Part shown: positions 56,561 through 64,000 of the stretch, one piece after another
Layout of the letters: each line of letters opens with the position of its first letter
Position numbering within the stretch: the first letter of the stretch is position 1
Assembly (NCBI GenBank): GCA_938031175.1
Contig: CALHGZ010000002.1
Location: forward strand, 203,242-267,241
Source of the DNA: Candidatus Kapaibacterium sp.
Lineage (GTDB): Bacteria > Bacteroidota > Ignavibacteria > Kapaibacteriales > UBA2268
DNA length: 64,000 nt
Direction of reading: 5' to 3'
Notes under the pieces: generated by a model
The model's database searches: none
Seen by the model: the letters and a program-made list of their open reading frames with translations, nothing else
What the model was told of the DNA's origin: nothing
Position numbers and translations under genes: made by a program

Positions 56561-57222
56561 TTCATAGAATATTTTTTATAATCATATTTGCCACTTTAAA
56601 AGTTTACCAAATAAATGCGACTGACTTAAAACTCGGATTATCAGGTGAAAAAAATTTTGTTCTAAATAGTAATGTCGGCTCAAATGAATTAAAATTTATA
56701 AGTAATGCCCCTCTTGAGGATATCTCTGGAAAAGTGGATCCGAAAACGATTACAAGTTCATTCAAAATGAACCTTTCAAATTTAGAGGAAACTATCGGAG
56801 AGGTTAGATTTAAAGTCGAAGGTATGCAAACTGGAATTAGCCGAAGGGATAAACACTTACAAAGCAGCGATTGGCTCGATGCTAAAAATTACCCTGAAAT
56901 AATTTTCAAGTTGAATAATTTGGAAAAAGTTTCTATTCTCTCCAATGAGTTTTCGCTAGGAAGAACCGTATTGAGTGCAAATGCAAGGGGAGTATTTTCA
57001 ATTCATGGGAAGACGAAAGAATTTACTATACCAATCAAGTTAACATATCTAAAAGAATCTGAAGCAACGCGTAAAAGAGCTTCTGGCGATCTGGTTTTTG
57101 TCGAGGGTAATTTCGAGTTGGCTCTCAAAGATTTTGATGTCAAAGGTGCATCCGGTATAATCGGCAGTAAAGTTGGTGAAGTAATAAAAATAAATTTTCA
57201 ATTGTTTTACAGTAGCAAATAG
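56557..57222 (+). CDS. YceI-family periplasmic protein
   Basis: A 221-residue exported protein with a lipocalin-like YceI fold: MQTGISRRDKHLQSSDWLDA (cut) and YPEIIFKLNNL are the family core, with GVFSIHGKTKEFTIPIKL and VGEVIKINFQLF near the end. YceI proteins bind long isoprenoid lipids such as quinones and often occur beside cytochromes. The start is GTG in the overlap GTGA with the preceding stop. It lies between the two-TM gene and the Rieske gene. Confidence 0.9.
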   Translation: MIHRIFFIIIFATLKVYQINATDLKLGLSGEKNFVLNSNVGSNELKFISNAPLEDISGKVDPKTITSSFKMNLSNLEETIGEVRFKVEGMQTGISRRDKHLQSSDWLDAKNYPEIIFKLNNLEKVSILSNEFSLGRTVLSANARGVFSIHGKTKEFTIPIKLTYLKESEATRKRASGDLVFVEGNFELALKDFDVKGASGIIGSKVGEVIKINFQLFYSSK

Positions 57223-57248
57223 TTTTGTTTAACTAATTTCAAAAGTTG

Positions 57249-57713
57249 ATGGATAGACGTGATTTTTTAAATAAAGGACTGGTTTTTGCCGGTGTAGGTT
57301 TAGCTATTCCAATTCTAAGCTTATTAAGTTCTTGCGAAAGGACCGAGACTATGCCTGTAGGAGATAAATTAATCGAATTAAATCTCAAGGATTTTCCTGA
57401 ATTGTTAAAAGTGGGTGGAGCTTTAAAGAAAAATTTTGATAATTTAAATTCAGGCTACCCGATTATAATCATCAGAAAATCAGAATCAGAATTTCTTGCC
57501 CTTAGTTCCAGATGTACTCATCAAGGATGTATTGTTAATCTACCGGTAAAACCAAATGAAACTCTTGATTGCCCTTGCCACGGTTCGAAATTTTCATCTT
57601 CTGATGGCTCTGTAATTGAAGATCCAACTGATGGAGAGAAAATTCTGCCATTACAAAGGTTTGATACCAACTTTGATAGCAGCAATGGAATTCTAAAGAT
57701 TATGTTAAAGTAA
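57249..57713 (+). CDS. Tat-exported Rieske [2Fe-2S] lipoprotein
   Basis: A 154-residue Rieske protein. The twin-arginine signal MDRRDFLNKGLVFAGVGLAI ends in a lipobox (LLSSC), so the protein is folded before export and probably lipid-anchored. Cluster ligands are C89 and H91 (CTHQGC) and C108 and H111 (CPCHGS); C94 and C110 can form the stabilising disulfide. No cytochrome b gene is adjacent, so it is not part of an obvious bc complex. The frame could start at TTG 57246, but ATG 57249 is natural. It ends the four-gene redox cassette. Confidence 0.93.
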   Translation: MDRRDFLNKGLVFAGVGLAIPILSLLSSCERTETMPVGDKLIELNLKDFPELLKVGGALKKNFDNLNSGYPIIIIRKSESEFLALSSRCTHQGCIVNLPVKPNETLDCPCHGSKFSSSDGSVIEDPTDGEKILPLQRFDTNFDSSNGILKIMLK

Positions 57714-57851
57714 AAACTTGGTTAGTATTAATTTTGTTCTGAGGTATTGGGAAATTATTGTAAAAAGAAAGATTTTGTTATCTAAAGAGAAAGCGAATAT
57801 ATATTAATAACATTTATAACTTTAAAAATCTAATAAATATTACAATTCTTC

Positions 57852-57876
57852 ATCCGATGGCTCATGGCCATCGGAT
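57852..57876. terminator. Bidirectional hairpin between convergent genes
   Basis: ATCCGATGGC (57852-57861) and GCCATCGGAT (57867-57876) form a perfect 10-bp stem with a five-base loop. It lies between the end of the Rieske gene and the end of the minus-strand barrel gene and could stop transcription from both sides, though T runs are weak. Confidence 0.65.
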
Positions 57877-57894
57877 AAGAAAGTGAGAATATTT

Positions 57895-58437
57895 TTATAA
57901 ATAAAACATAATTCCGAAAAATGCTGGACCAACACCAACTCTGAATATAGTTGGGTCAATGTCTAAACTTATTGCTTGCACGCCACCAAACAAGCTTACG
58001 CTTGAAATTGCTTGCCATTCGCCTCCGAGGTAAACTGCAAATCCTGTAGATGTAACTATTCTAGTTCGATCAACTTGAAATTGGTCCTTGTATGTTTCTG
58101 TTCTTGTAGAAACTCGCAATCCACCGAGAGCGAAGGGACGAAGACTTCTCATTGCTTCAGCTATGTAATATTTGATGTGTGGTAGGAATTCCATATAGGT
58201 ATTGGTTTTTAGAACTCCAGATCCGGTTTCTAAATAAAATCCAAAATTTAAACCGAGATGAACATCGGGATTAATTGCATAAATACCAACAACCCCCAAA
58301 TTTCCCATTGAACCGAGTGATGCACCTAAACCGAATACCTCATTTGGATATTTCTCTTTTTGGCTAAAGCCAATATAAGTTATTGAACAAATGACGAGTA
58401 AAAATGCTATTGCTTTAAAAAGTATTGAATTTTTCAT
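57895..58437 (-). CDS. Small outer-membrane beta-barrel protein
   Basis: A 180-residue protein with signal MKNSILFKAIAFLLVICSITYIGFS (cut at FS) and Gly-rich amphipathic strands (VFGLGASLGSMGNLGVVGIY, HLGLNFGFYLETGSG, RPFALGGLRVSTRTE, TGFAVYLGGEWQAI, RVGVGPAFFGIMFYL). The last residues form a terminal strand with aromatic end, as in barrel proteins. Function is unknown. A GGAGG lies four bases before the start. It is divergent from another small barrel gene at 58631. Confidence 0.75.
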   Translation of the reverse strand: MKNSILFKAIAFLLVICSITYIGFSQKEKYPNEVFGLGASLGSMGNLGVVGIYAINPDVHLGLNFGFYLETGSGVLKTNTYMEFLPHIKYYIAEAMRSLRPFALGGLRVSTRTETYKDQFQVDRTRIVTSTGFAVYLGGEWQAISSVSLFGGVQAISLDIDPTIFRVGVGPAFFGIMFYL

Positions 58438-58538
58438 AAAACCTCCATTTTGTAAATTTTAAAAATTTGTTAAAATCAAAACTCAATATATGATATATAA
58501 ACAAATTTTTAAAAATTTAGATTTAGAAAAATTTGAAA

Positions 58539-58568
58539 TTTGAATTTTCAAAATTTTTTTTATATTTG
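58539..58568 (+). promoter_or_regulatory. Bacteroidota-type promoter for the 58631 barrel gene
   Basis: TATATTTG at 58561-58568 matches the -7 consensus TAnnTTTG exactly, and TTTG at 58539-58542, 18 bases upstream, fits the -33 element. It is ~60 bases before the ATG. In AT-rich DNA such matches can be chance. Confidence 0.4.
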
Positions 58569-58630
58569 CACAAGGTTCTCTGTATTATTTTGTAAACAAT
58601 TCCCATCTTTCACTAATTTGAGGAGCATTT

Positions 58631-59146
58631 ATGAAAAAATTTTTCTATGTTATTATGGCTTATATTATCATTTTTAGTTCAACAGAACTATCTGCACAGA
58701 AAAAAGTAACACCAGTGGAAAAATATTCAAATGGCATATCAGCTAATCCAATAGGTCTTGTTTTCGGATTTTTAAATGCTACTTATGAATTTCAAACCGC
58801 ACCGGAGAACTCAATTACTATAAGTGGATATTATTGGAATTTTCTCGGATGGACAGCCTATGGTTTTGGTGGTTCATATCGTTTCTATATTGTAAAAGAA
58901 GAGAAAAAAGCAATAATTGAAGGTTTTAGCTTTGGTCCTGCTGCTAGTATTGGTTTTTGGGGTTATGAATCTTCGCTTTATAGTAATGCCACATCATTTG
59001 CTATTGGTGGCGAAGCAGCATATAAATGGGTTTGGGGCGGTTTTATGTTAGAACCTAATGTCCAATTGATGATAAATGTTCTTAATATTGAAGGGCTTGC
59101 TTATCGTTCTTTCGGTTTAGGCGTAAACATTGGTTATGCTTGGTAA
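58631..59146 (+). CDS. Small outer-membrane beta-barrel protein (DUF3575-like)
   Basis: A 171-residue protein with signal MKKFFYVIMAYIIIFSSTELSAQ (cleavage after SAQ) and a barrel of aromatic/Gly strands: ANPIGLVFGFLNATYEF, SITISGYYWNFLGWTAYGFGG, SFGPAASIGFWGYES, AYKWVWGGFMLEPNVQLMI (cut) and SFGLGVNIGYAW at the C-terminus. The size and early NPIGLVFG motif resemble DUF3575-type barrels. Function unknown. GAGGAG lies five to six bases before the ATG, and a strong terminator follows, so it is expressed alone. Confidence 0.78.
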   Translation: MKKFFYVIMAYIIIFSSTELSAQKKVTPVEKYSNGISANPIGLVFGFLNATYEFQTAPENSITISGYYWNFLGWTAYGFGGSYRFYIVKEEKKAIIEGFSFGPAASIGFWGYESSLYSNATSFAIGGEAAYKWVWGGFMLEPNVQLMINVLNIEGLAYRSFGLGVNIGYAW

Positions 59147-59183
59147 TTAAATAAATTAAATCTATCAATGATTCTAATTTGAG

Positions 59184-59211
59184 GGCTGTTAAAAAAATAA
59201 CAGCCTTTTTT
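59184..59211 (+). terminator. Rho-independent terminator after the 58631 barrel gene
   Basis: GGCTGTTA (59184-59191), a six-A loop and TAACAGCC (59198-59205) form a perfect 8-bp stem followed directly by a T run. This is the clearest intrinsic terminator in the window. Confidence 0.85.
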
Positions 59212-59368
59212 ATAATTTCAATGAAATTGTTTATGGTACAATCTTCGAACTATTACACAAGCACATCATAATACACAATTTTTAATCTCCTTTATACAAA
59301 ATTTTGATAAATAGATTATCATTGTTATTTTAACGAGTCATTTCTTAAACGTTTAATTAGGAGATTAT

Positions 59369-59854
59369 ATGACGGAAGTAACAATCCAAGATTTAATTAA
59401 AACAGCAATCAGAGCAGAAGAGTTAGGCATTAATTTCTACTCCGAGCTTTCGAAAAGATTTTATAAATTCGAAGAATTAAAGCAAACTCTTGAACTATTA
59501 GCTAAGGACGAAGTTGAACATAAGAGACAATTCACTGAATTACTTTCTGATGTTGGAGAAGATAAATACGAGATTTCAGAGGAAGACAGAGATTTTCTTA
59601 AAGGTGTCGATATATCCAAATTTTTTGAAGGGATGGAGACAATTGGAGCAAATGTAAAACCAATTTCGATTTTAACAAAAGCCTATGCTTTTGAAAAAGA
59701 ATCAGTCCTTTATTATATTGGCATTAGAGATGTCGTTGGTAAAAATCCAAAACTTGACCAAATCATTAAAATTGAGAAGTCACACGTAACAAAGTTGATG
59801 AAATACATACTTGATGAATCAAAATTTCGCGGTCTTTCAGATGAATGGATATAA
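59369..59854 (+). CDS. Ferritin-like / rubrerythrin-type diiron protein
   Basis: A 161-residue four-helix protein. Ligand-type residues are in AIRAEELGINFYSEL (helix 1 Glu), AKDEVEHKRQF (ExxH), YAFEKESVLYYIGI (Glu) and IIKIEKSHVTKLMKY (ExxH), which is the erythrin/ferritin diiron pattern. There is no C-terminal rubredoxin domain. Such proteins reduce peroxide or store iron; which applies is unknown. TAGGAG is seven bases before the ATG. The 222 bases upstream hold only the terminator of the previous gene and AT-rich sequence. Confidence 0.85.
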   Translation: MTEVTIQDLIKTAIRAEELGINFYSELSKRFYKFEELKQTLELLAKDEVEHKRQFTELLSDVGEDKYEISEEDRDFLKGVDISKFFEGMETIGANVKPISILTKAYAFEKESVLYYIGIRDVVGKNPKLDQIIKIEKSHVTKLMKYILDESKFRGLSDEWI

Positions 59855-59860
59855 ATTTAA

Positions 59861-59890
59861 GCCACAAGTACGGTGCCTGTAACTTGTGGC
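59861..59890 (+). terminator. Hairpin after the ferritin-like gene
   Basis: GCCACAAGT (59861-59869) and ACTTGTGGC (59882-59890) form a perfect 9-bp stem with a 12-base loop, seven bases after the stop codon. There is no T run, so it may terminate or stabilise the mRNA 3' end. Confidence 0.55.
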
Positions 59891-59971
59891 TGTCTCTATA
59901 GACTATTGAGAAGGAGTACAACTATATATACGCTTTAAAACTTAAAAGGTTGCAAAAAAACATATAAACAA

Positions 59972-60637
59972 ATGAATAGTCTTTGTTATTTACCGATAGT
60001 GCTTGATTTAAGCAAATTTTCAATACTAATTATTGGTGGTGGAAATGTTGCCTATCGAAAAGCGAAAACGATTCTTGAATCTGGCGGAAGATTTAATGCA
60101 TTAGCTATGGAATTTATTCCAGAATATATTGATTTAATGCAAAAAGAAAAAATTGAATATAAAATAAAAAAATTTGAAAAGGGCGATATTTCCAACCATC
60201 AATTGGTTTTTTCTTGTACAAATGATCGAGCAACAAATAAATCTATATATACTGAAGCGTTGAAAAATTCAGCACTGATAAATGTAGTTGATGAACCGGA
60301 ATTATGTACTTTCATTATGCCGGCTATAATACGTAGGGGGCATTTATTAATTTCTGTTTCGACTCAAGGGCAAGCTCCTTTTTTGGCAAAAGAATTAAAA
60401 GATTCATTAGATAATTTCCTTTCACCTATATTAGCTGAGGTAGTACAATTAGCTGAAAATTTTCGCAAAAATGTAATGGGAATAGAAAATTTATCAGAAC
60501 ACAGTAAAAAATTCTTATATAATAAATTTCTTGAGTATAATTGGCAAAAAATCATTTATGAAATGGGCTATGATTATGCTCTTAACATAAGTAATGATTT
60601 AATCAAGAGTAATTTTGATGAAATTAACTCACTTTGA
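59972..60637 (+). CDS. Precorrin-2 dehydrogenase / sirohydrochlorin ferrochelatase-type protein (CysG N-terminal, Met8-like)
   Basis: A 221-residue protein with an NAD-binding fold: YLPIVLDLSKFSILIIGGGNVAYRKA (cut), VFSCTNDRATN, LINVVDEPELCTFIMPA and GHLLISVSTQGQAPFLAKELKD (cut) are the family core, with the catalytic-type Asp in VVDEPE. It oxidises precorrin-2 to sirohydrochlorin on the way to sirohaem (or haem d1/alternative haem). No SUMT or other tetrapyrrole gene is in the window. The 3' end overlaps the convergent kinase gene by 14 bases. Confidence 0.92.
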   Translation: MNSLCYLPIVLDLSKFSILIIGGGNVAYRKAKTILESGGRFNALAMEFIPEYIDLMQKEKIEYKIKKFEKGDISNHQLVFSCTNDRATNKSIYTEALKNSALINVVDEPELCTFIMPAIIRRGHLLISVSTQGQAPFLAKELKDSLDNFLSPILAEVVQLAENFRKNVMGIENLSEHSKKFLYNKFLEYNWQKIIYEMGYDYALNISNDLIKSNFDEINSL

Positions 60638-61778
60638 TAGAAAGAGGAATATTTAGGTAAAATGTGGTACCATCTTGTTCTGAAGTACTGAAATATATTT
60701 TCCCTTTTAAATATTTTGTTGTCAAAAGCTTCATACTGTATGTACCAAGTCCGCGTCCCTCACCTTTTGTGGAAAAGGAGCGTTGAAAGATTTGCATCTG
60801 CACTTCCCGAGGCATATATGTTTCGTTATGCACCTTGAAAATTGCAGTTTCATTGACTTTGTTGCAACTAATTGTAACTTTTTGTCCATCGACAGATGCT
60901 TCGAGTGCATTTTTCAACATATTTCCCAAAACGCGTCGTAATAAAATATAATCACTTTCGATAGTTAAATCTTCAGTATCTTCATTGATATAGATCATTT
61001 TACTATTAGCTACGGGATGATTTGAATATGTTTCAACAATAGAATTGATCAAGTCAATTGATGAGATAATGTTTTCCCTAATTTTTAATTCGTTATTTTC
61101 AGCAGCTATCAGATCTTTTTGTGCTTGAATTTCATCAATTGCAAAATCTAATTGGCGTGATATAATTTGTAATAAATCTTTTGCTTCATCGGGTTGGGCA
61201 TTAATAAATTTAATTAAACCACTAATTCCGCCCACAGTATTTATAATATCGTGGAAAAAAATTCTTTGGAGAGCCATTTTTCTTTTTTCAGCACTAATGT
61301 CTTGCATGGCAAAAAAGACATATAGTTTGTTATTGTAGTAAAAAGGCTTGGTCCATATCTTCAAATTCATACTATTGCCATCTATTGTATTAATATTACA
61401 ATCTTTTATGTCTTCTATATCATTTATGCTTGATAAAATAGCATTAACGGCACCACAGAATTCACATTTTTCATAAGTACCACAACCAGCAGGATTGATT
61501 TTACTGTTTTCGCAATTTAATGCTTCACCAGGACGCTTTCCCAATATTTCTTTAATATCATTAGCTCCAACTTGATTTAGAGCTAAATTATTAGCGAAAA
61601 TAATTTGTCTTTTATCATTCAGGATTAAAAATCCTTCTGCTATTGAATTCATCAATGTATTAAGGAAAGGGATGTTAATAATTTCTTTATATTGCTTTTT
61701 AACATTCTCAATATCATCACGTTCAGCAGGTGCATATTGAGTTAAAAAGTAATCAACATTGTTAATTAACATTGTCAA
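60624..61778 (-). CDS. PAS-domain sensor histidine kinase with Cys cluster
   Basis: A 384-residue soluble kinase. The PAS domain (~38-165; GFLILNDKRQIIFANNLAL) contains an insert with four Cys: C89, C99, C105 and C108 (LNCEN...AGCGTYEKCEFCGAVNAIL), pattern C-x9-C-x5-C-x2-C. The H box reads FFHDIINTVGG with phospho-His 176. The HATPase domain has NMLKNALEAS, and GRGLGTYSMKLL as the G2 box. The same Cys pattern recurs in PAS kinases of anaerobes and could bind a metal or Fe-S cluster or act as a thiol switch; that is inference. No response regulator is adjacent. Confidence 0.9.
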   Translation of the reverse strand: MTMLINNVDYFLTQYAPAERDDIENVKKQYKEIINIPFLNTLMNSIAEGFLILNDKRQIIFANNLALNQVGANDIKEILGKRPGEALNCENSKINPAGCGTYEKCEFCGAVNAILSSINDIEDIKDCNINTIDGNSMNLKIWTKPFYYNNKLYVFFAMQDISAEKRKMALQRIFFHDIINTVGGISGLIKFINAQPDEAKDLLQIISRQLDFAIDEIQAQKDLIAAENNELKIRENIISSIDLINSIVETYSNHPVANSKMIYINEDTEDLTIESDYILLRRVLGNMLKNALEASVDGQKVTISCNKVNETAIFKVHNETYMPREVQMQIFQRSFSTKGEGRGLGTYSMKLLTTKYLKGKIYFSTSEQDGTTFYLNIPLSIKVS

Positions 61779-61852
61779 TTCTCAATCAATTTAACTTAAT
61801 TTAGTATGTTATATCGTCATTTATTTAAAATTGTTTAATTTGGTTTTGAAAA

Positions 61853-62776
61853 GTGATAGTTTACACAGATAATATTGCTTTAGCCCGTAGATACTTTGGT
61901 ATTGATGGCTTTTGGATTAAAAATCATACAGATTTACATTTAGACAAAAAGATATTCGAAAGTTTTTTCCCAAATAGTAATTTATTTTCAACTGAAATTA
62001 GCAACTCTAAGTGGGAATATTTATTTATAGTTGAAAATGCTGAAAAGTCACAATTTGATGTATTTACTGAATTAATTTCAATCGTTGAATTACCAGACCG
62101 CTTTTTGTGTGCAGCTGTTACAGGCAAAAAGTTTCACGGTTTCAGAGGAAGAGAATGGTATAGTTTGCCCGGAAATATTCATCTTTCGGTATATCTGAAG
62201 CCTGAATGTATTGTTACAAATATAACTGCAGGTTTCCTATTGCTTTCTACTGTTTCTGTTTTACAAACAATTGACTCTATAAAATTTCTCAAAAACAGAG
62301 CTAAAGTAAAATGGGTAAATGATATTATAATTGATAATGCTAAAGTTTCTGGAGTTATAACTCATACTCAAGTTCAAGCATCAATTGTTAAAGGGGCTGT
62401 ACTTGGTATCGGTTTAAATGTTGAATCTGCTCCAGAATTAACAGGAGATAATTTTGTAAAAAAAGCGGGTTGCTTAAATGAATTTTTACCGCCTGAGCAA
62501 AGGGTCAATTGCTCCGATATTTTTCACGTTCTAATAGATAAATTGAGTAATAATTATCTGGCTTTAAAAGAAGGCGAGTATTTTCGACTATTAGATATTT
62601 ACAGAAATAAGTCAATCGTTATAAACAAAGAAATATTTGTTTATTCAGACGAGATAGATGGTACAAATGAATTGATTACTTTTGGTAAAGTTATAGGTAT
62701 TTCAGACAATCTAGAGCTAATTTTAGAAAATACTCATAACAGGATAAATAAAGGCAGGATAATCATCAATGGGTAA
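61853..62776 (+). CDS. birA: Biotin-protein ligase, divergent
   Basis: A 307-residue protein with the biotin ligase core: FRGREWYSLPGNIHLSVYL, VKWVNDIIIDNAKVSGVITH (cut) with the catalytic Lys in AKVSGV, and VLGIGLNVES. The C-terminal SH3-like domain follows. There is no HTH repressor domain; the first ~80 residues are unusual. In the biotin-loop, E. coli GRGRRGRKW corresponds to FHGFRGREW, so the two Arg of GRGR are His and Phe. It activates biotin carriers such as AccB. The start is GTG. Confidence 0.82.
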   Translation: MIVYTDNIALARRYFGIDGFWIKNHTDLHLDKKIFESFFPNSNLFSTEISNSKWEYLFIVENAEKSQFDVFTELISIVELPDRFLCAAVTGKKFHGFRGREWYSLPGNIHLSVYLKPECIVTNITAGFLLLSTVSVLQTIDSIKFLKNRAKVKWVNDIIIDNAKVSGVITHTQVQASIVKGAVLGIGLNVESAPELTGDNFVKKAGCLNEFLPPEQRVNCSDIFHVLIDKLSNNYLALKEGEYFRLLDIYRNKSIVINKEIFVYSDEIDGTNELITFGKVIGISDNLELILENTHNRINKGRIIING

Positions 62777-63200
62777 AATTTTTAGCAATTCATCAGTTTT
62801 ATCAATTCTATTAATTTTTATAGGGATTAATTTAACTGATTGCACAACAGTTCCAAGTAACAAAGACCAAATAAGAATCGGAGAATCAAAATATTTCAGT
62901 TATAAATTTATTGAAAATCCAGATATTGTAAATAAAATTGATTTACGGGATTATTTAGATAAGTGCAGCGAATATTTTGCAAATAATAAAGATGCACACC
63001 TGTATTTAACAATGTTTGTGAATAATGTTAAAACTTTTAATCAACGTAATATTGCAGAGAATTTATACAATCAAGTGATATCTTATTTAGTCTTGCGTGG
63101 CTTTCCAAGGGGGCATATTTATGATAGATACGGCGATGCTTCGAATATTGAACCTTATCTGAAGTACGATGAAATTATAATTGAGATAACAATTAGATAA
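62769..63200 (+). CDS. Small envelope protein of unknown function
   Basis: A 143-residue protein that overlaps the end of the biotin ligase gene by eight bases, so the two are coupled. The N-terminus has a hydrophobic segment (SSVLSILLIFIGINLTDC); if this is a lipoprotein signal, the residue before the Cys is Asp, which is unusual. The mature part is mixed alpha/beta (IDLRDYLDKCSEYFANNK, NIAENLYNQVISYLVLRG, HIYDRYGDASNIEPYL), the last part slightly like OmpA-type endings. I do not recognise the family. Confidence 0.65.
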   Translation: MGKIFSNSSVLSILLIFIGINLTDCTTVPSNKDQIRIGESKYFSYKFIENPDIVNKIDLRDYLDKCSEYFANNKDAHLYLTMFVNNVKTFNQRNIAENLYNQVISYLVLRGFPRGHIYDRYGDASNIEPYLKYDEIIIEITIR

Positions 63201-63221
63201 AAAATTTAGTTTTGCCTATTA

Positions 63222-64000
63222 TCATTCAATTATATAAATTCCATTGTACGAAAAGCTCGAAATTAGAATCAATATAGCAATCCATCCCAATTTTTTCCGG
63301 CCGGGGCTTAATTCTTCACTATCATAAATAGGTGGATGATCTAATTTGATAAAGAATTTAGTAATGATAGCCCATATAAGCCATCCTTCCCAACTTGAAT
63401 ATAACCAGGGTAAATTTTCTCTAATAAATTTCAAAGGCGGATAAATTAATAATTTCATTAATTCAAAAGCAGTATTGTTCATATCTTCTCTGAGCAAAGT
63501 TTCGAGCCCACCGAGTAATGAAAATAATCCCATCATAAACATAAGCCACCATGCAGATCGAGCGATTTTTCTGTGCTGATTGCCAAACATTGCATAAGTT
63601 ATATGCCCGCCATCTAATTGCCCTATTGGTATCAAATTAAGAGCTGTAACAAATAATCCAAACCAACCGACACATAAGAAGGGATAATGATATATTTCAT
63701 TCATCGGTGGTAAAAAGCCATTTGGATTAGCAAACAGTTCCGATAAGATGAAATAAAGTAAAGTGTCTCCGAAATGAAGTCCATTGCCAGGTATTGCACC
63801 ATTATATTGGGTTAAATATTCAGGATGAATTGAATAAATATAATCTATTGGTGGAAGATTATATAATCCATAAATTAAAATTCCTAAGCTAACGATGAAT
63901 CCGGCAATAGGACCGGCAACACCAATATCGAAAAGGGCTTTACGATTAGGTATAGGGCTTTGGGTTTTTATCACGGCGCCGAAAGTTCCAAAGTTCACAA
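63222..64000 (-). CDS. Site-2 protease-like M50 metallopeptidase (N-terminus beyond the window)
   Basis: The frame runs off the right edge, so the GTG at 63998 is not necessarily the start. Visible features: FGTFGAVI, an intramembrane segment GVAGPIAGFIVSLGILIYGL (cut), and NLIPIGQLDGGHITYAMFG, the M50 NPxxDG-type motif that contributes the third zinc ligand. The HExxH motif would lie upstream outside the window. About five hydrophobic segments are present. M50 proteases cut within membranes; substrates are unknown. Confidence 0.85.
   Translation of the reverse strand, partial: VNFGTFGAVIKTQSPIPNRKALFDIGVAGPIAGFIVSLGILIYGLYNLPPIDYIYSIHPEYLTQYNGAIPGNGLHFGDTLLYFILSELFANPNGFLPPMNEIYHYPFLCVGWFGLFVTALNLIPIGQLDGGHITYAMFGNQHRKIARSAWWLMFMMGLFSLLGGLETLLREDMNNTAFELMKLLIYPPLKFIRENLPWLYSSWEGWLIWAIITKFFIKLDHPPIYDSEELSPGRKKLGWIAILILISSFSYNGIYIIE

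Noticed and set aside
1-64000. tRNA, rRNA, CRISPR arrays, insertion sequences or prophage genes
   Set aside because: I looked for cloverleaf stems, regularly spaced repeats, transposase motifs and phage proteins in gaps and coding frames and found none.

Overview
The window is AT-rich DNA (about one third G+C by eye) from a Gram-negative bacterium of the Bacteroidota/Chlorobiota (FCB) group. Four things point there: three proteins end in type IX secretion (T9SS) C-terminal sorting domains, a T9SS plug-domain (DUF5103-like) gene is present, there are many lipoproteins and small beta-barrel proteins, and the nitrous oxide reductase cluster is the clade II (Sec-type) kind. The low G+C with clade II nos would fit an Ignavibacteria- or Kapabacteria-like organism; this is inference from gene content, not a phylogeny. 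I found no tRNA, rRNA, insertion sequence, prophage or CRISPR array. Genes are tightly packed, and seven convergent pairs overlap or nearly touch at their 3' ends. Where Shine-Dalgarno sequences are visible they are clear (for example before 4688, 28724, 58631 and 59369).

Layout. 1-7066: end of a secreted FG-GAP/T9SS protein, a CstA-type transporter, a secreted M1 aminopeptidase with T9SS tail, an aldo/keto reductase and two lipoproteins. 7174-15354: one giant 2726-residue gene that strings together two FkbM-type methyltransferases, a ParB-like domain, a nucleotidyltransferase-like segment and five glycosyltransferase domains, probably a surface-polysaccharide assembly megaenzyme. 15565-21734 (minus): a complete N2O-reduction operon, cytochrome c - nosZ - membrane protein - nosL - nosD - nosF - nosY. 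22013-24061 (minus): a DUF2490-like / DUF4956 / VTC-domain set. 24262-30397 (minus): lnt, two M16-fold proteins that both lack the zinc motif, and a response regulator-CheB fusion. 30525-32210: glnS. 32214-38412 (minus): dnaX, bcp, a tatD reading frame joined in frame to an outer-membrane barrel, a Rossmann-PAS-PAS histidine kinase and thiamine pyrophosphokinase. 38508-44841: a secreted S8 protease with T9SS tail, beta-carbonic anhydrase, T9SS plug protein, a barrel protein and a BamD-like lipoprotein. 45020-50327: a DnaQ-like exonuclease, rodA, pdxA, iorA and iorB. 50317-54703: YihY/BrkB, an Ig-like lipoprotein, a GNAT acetyltransferase and an LD-carboxypeptidase. 55039-57713: a redox cassette of a haem-plus-barrel protein, a two-TM protein, YceI and a Tat-type Rieske lipoprotein. 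57895-64000: two small barrel proteins, a ferritin-like diiron protein, a Met8-type precorrin-2 dehydrogenase, a Cys-rich PAS histidine kinase, an unusual biotin ligase, a small envelope protein and a truncated M50 protease.

How they fit together. Most of the window serves the envelope: secreted T9SS enzymes and their plug, lipoprotein maturation (Lnt), outer-membrane assembly (BamD), shape (RodA) and murein trimming (LD-carboxypeptidase). Two respiratory blocks stand out. The nos operon reduces N2O in the periplasm. The 55039-57713 cassette looks like an electron path between quinone/YceI, a Rieske centre and an outer-membrane haem protein, and I do not recognise it as a named system. The giant glycosyltransferase, the paired zinc-less M16 proteins, the tatD-barrel reading frame and the redox cassette are the best candidates for undescribed biology.
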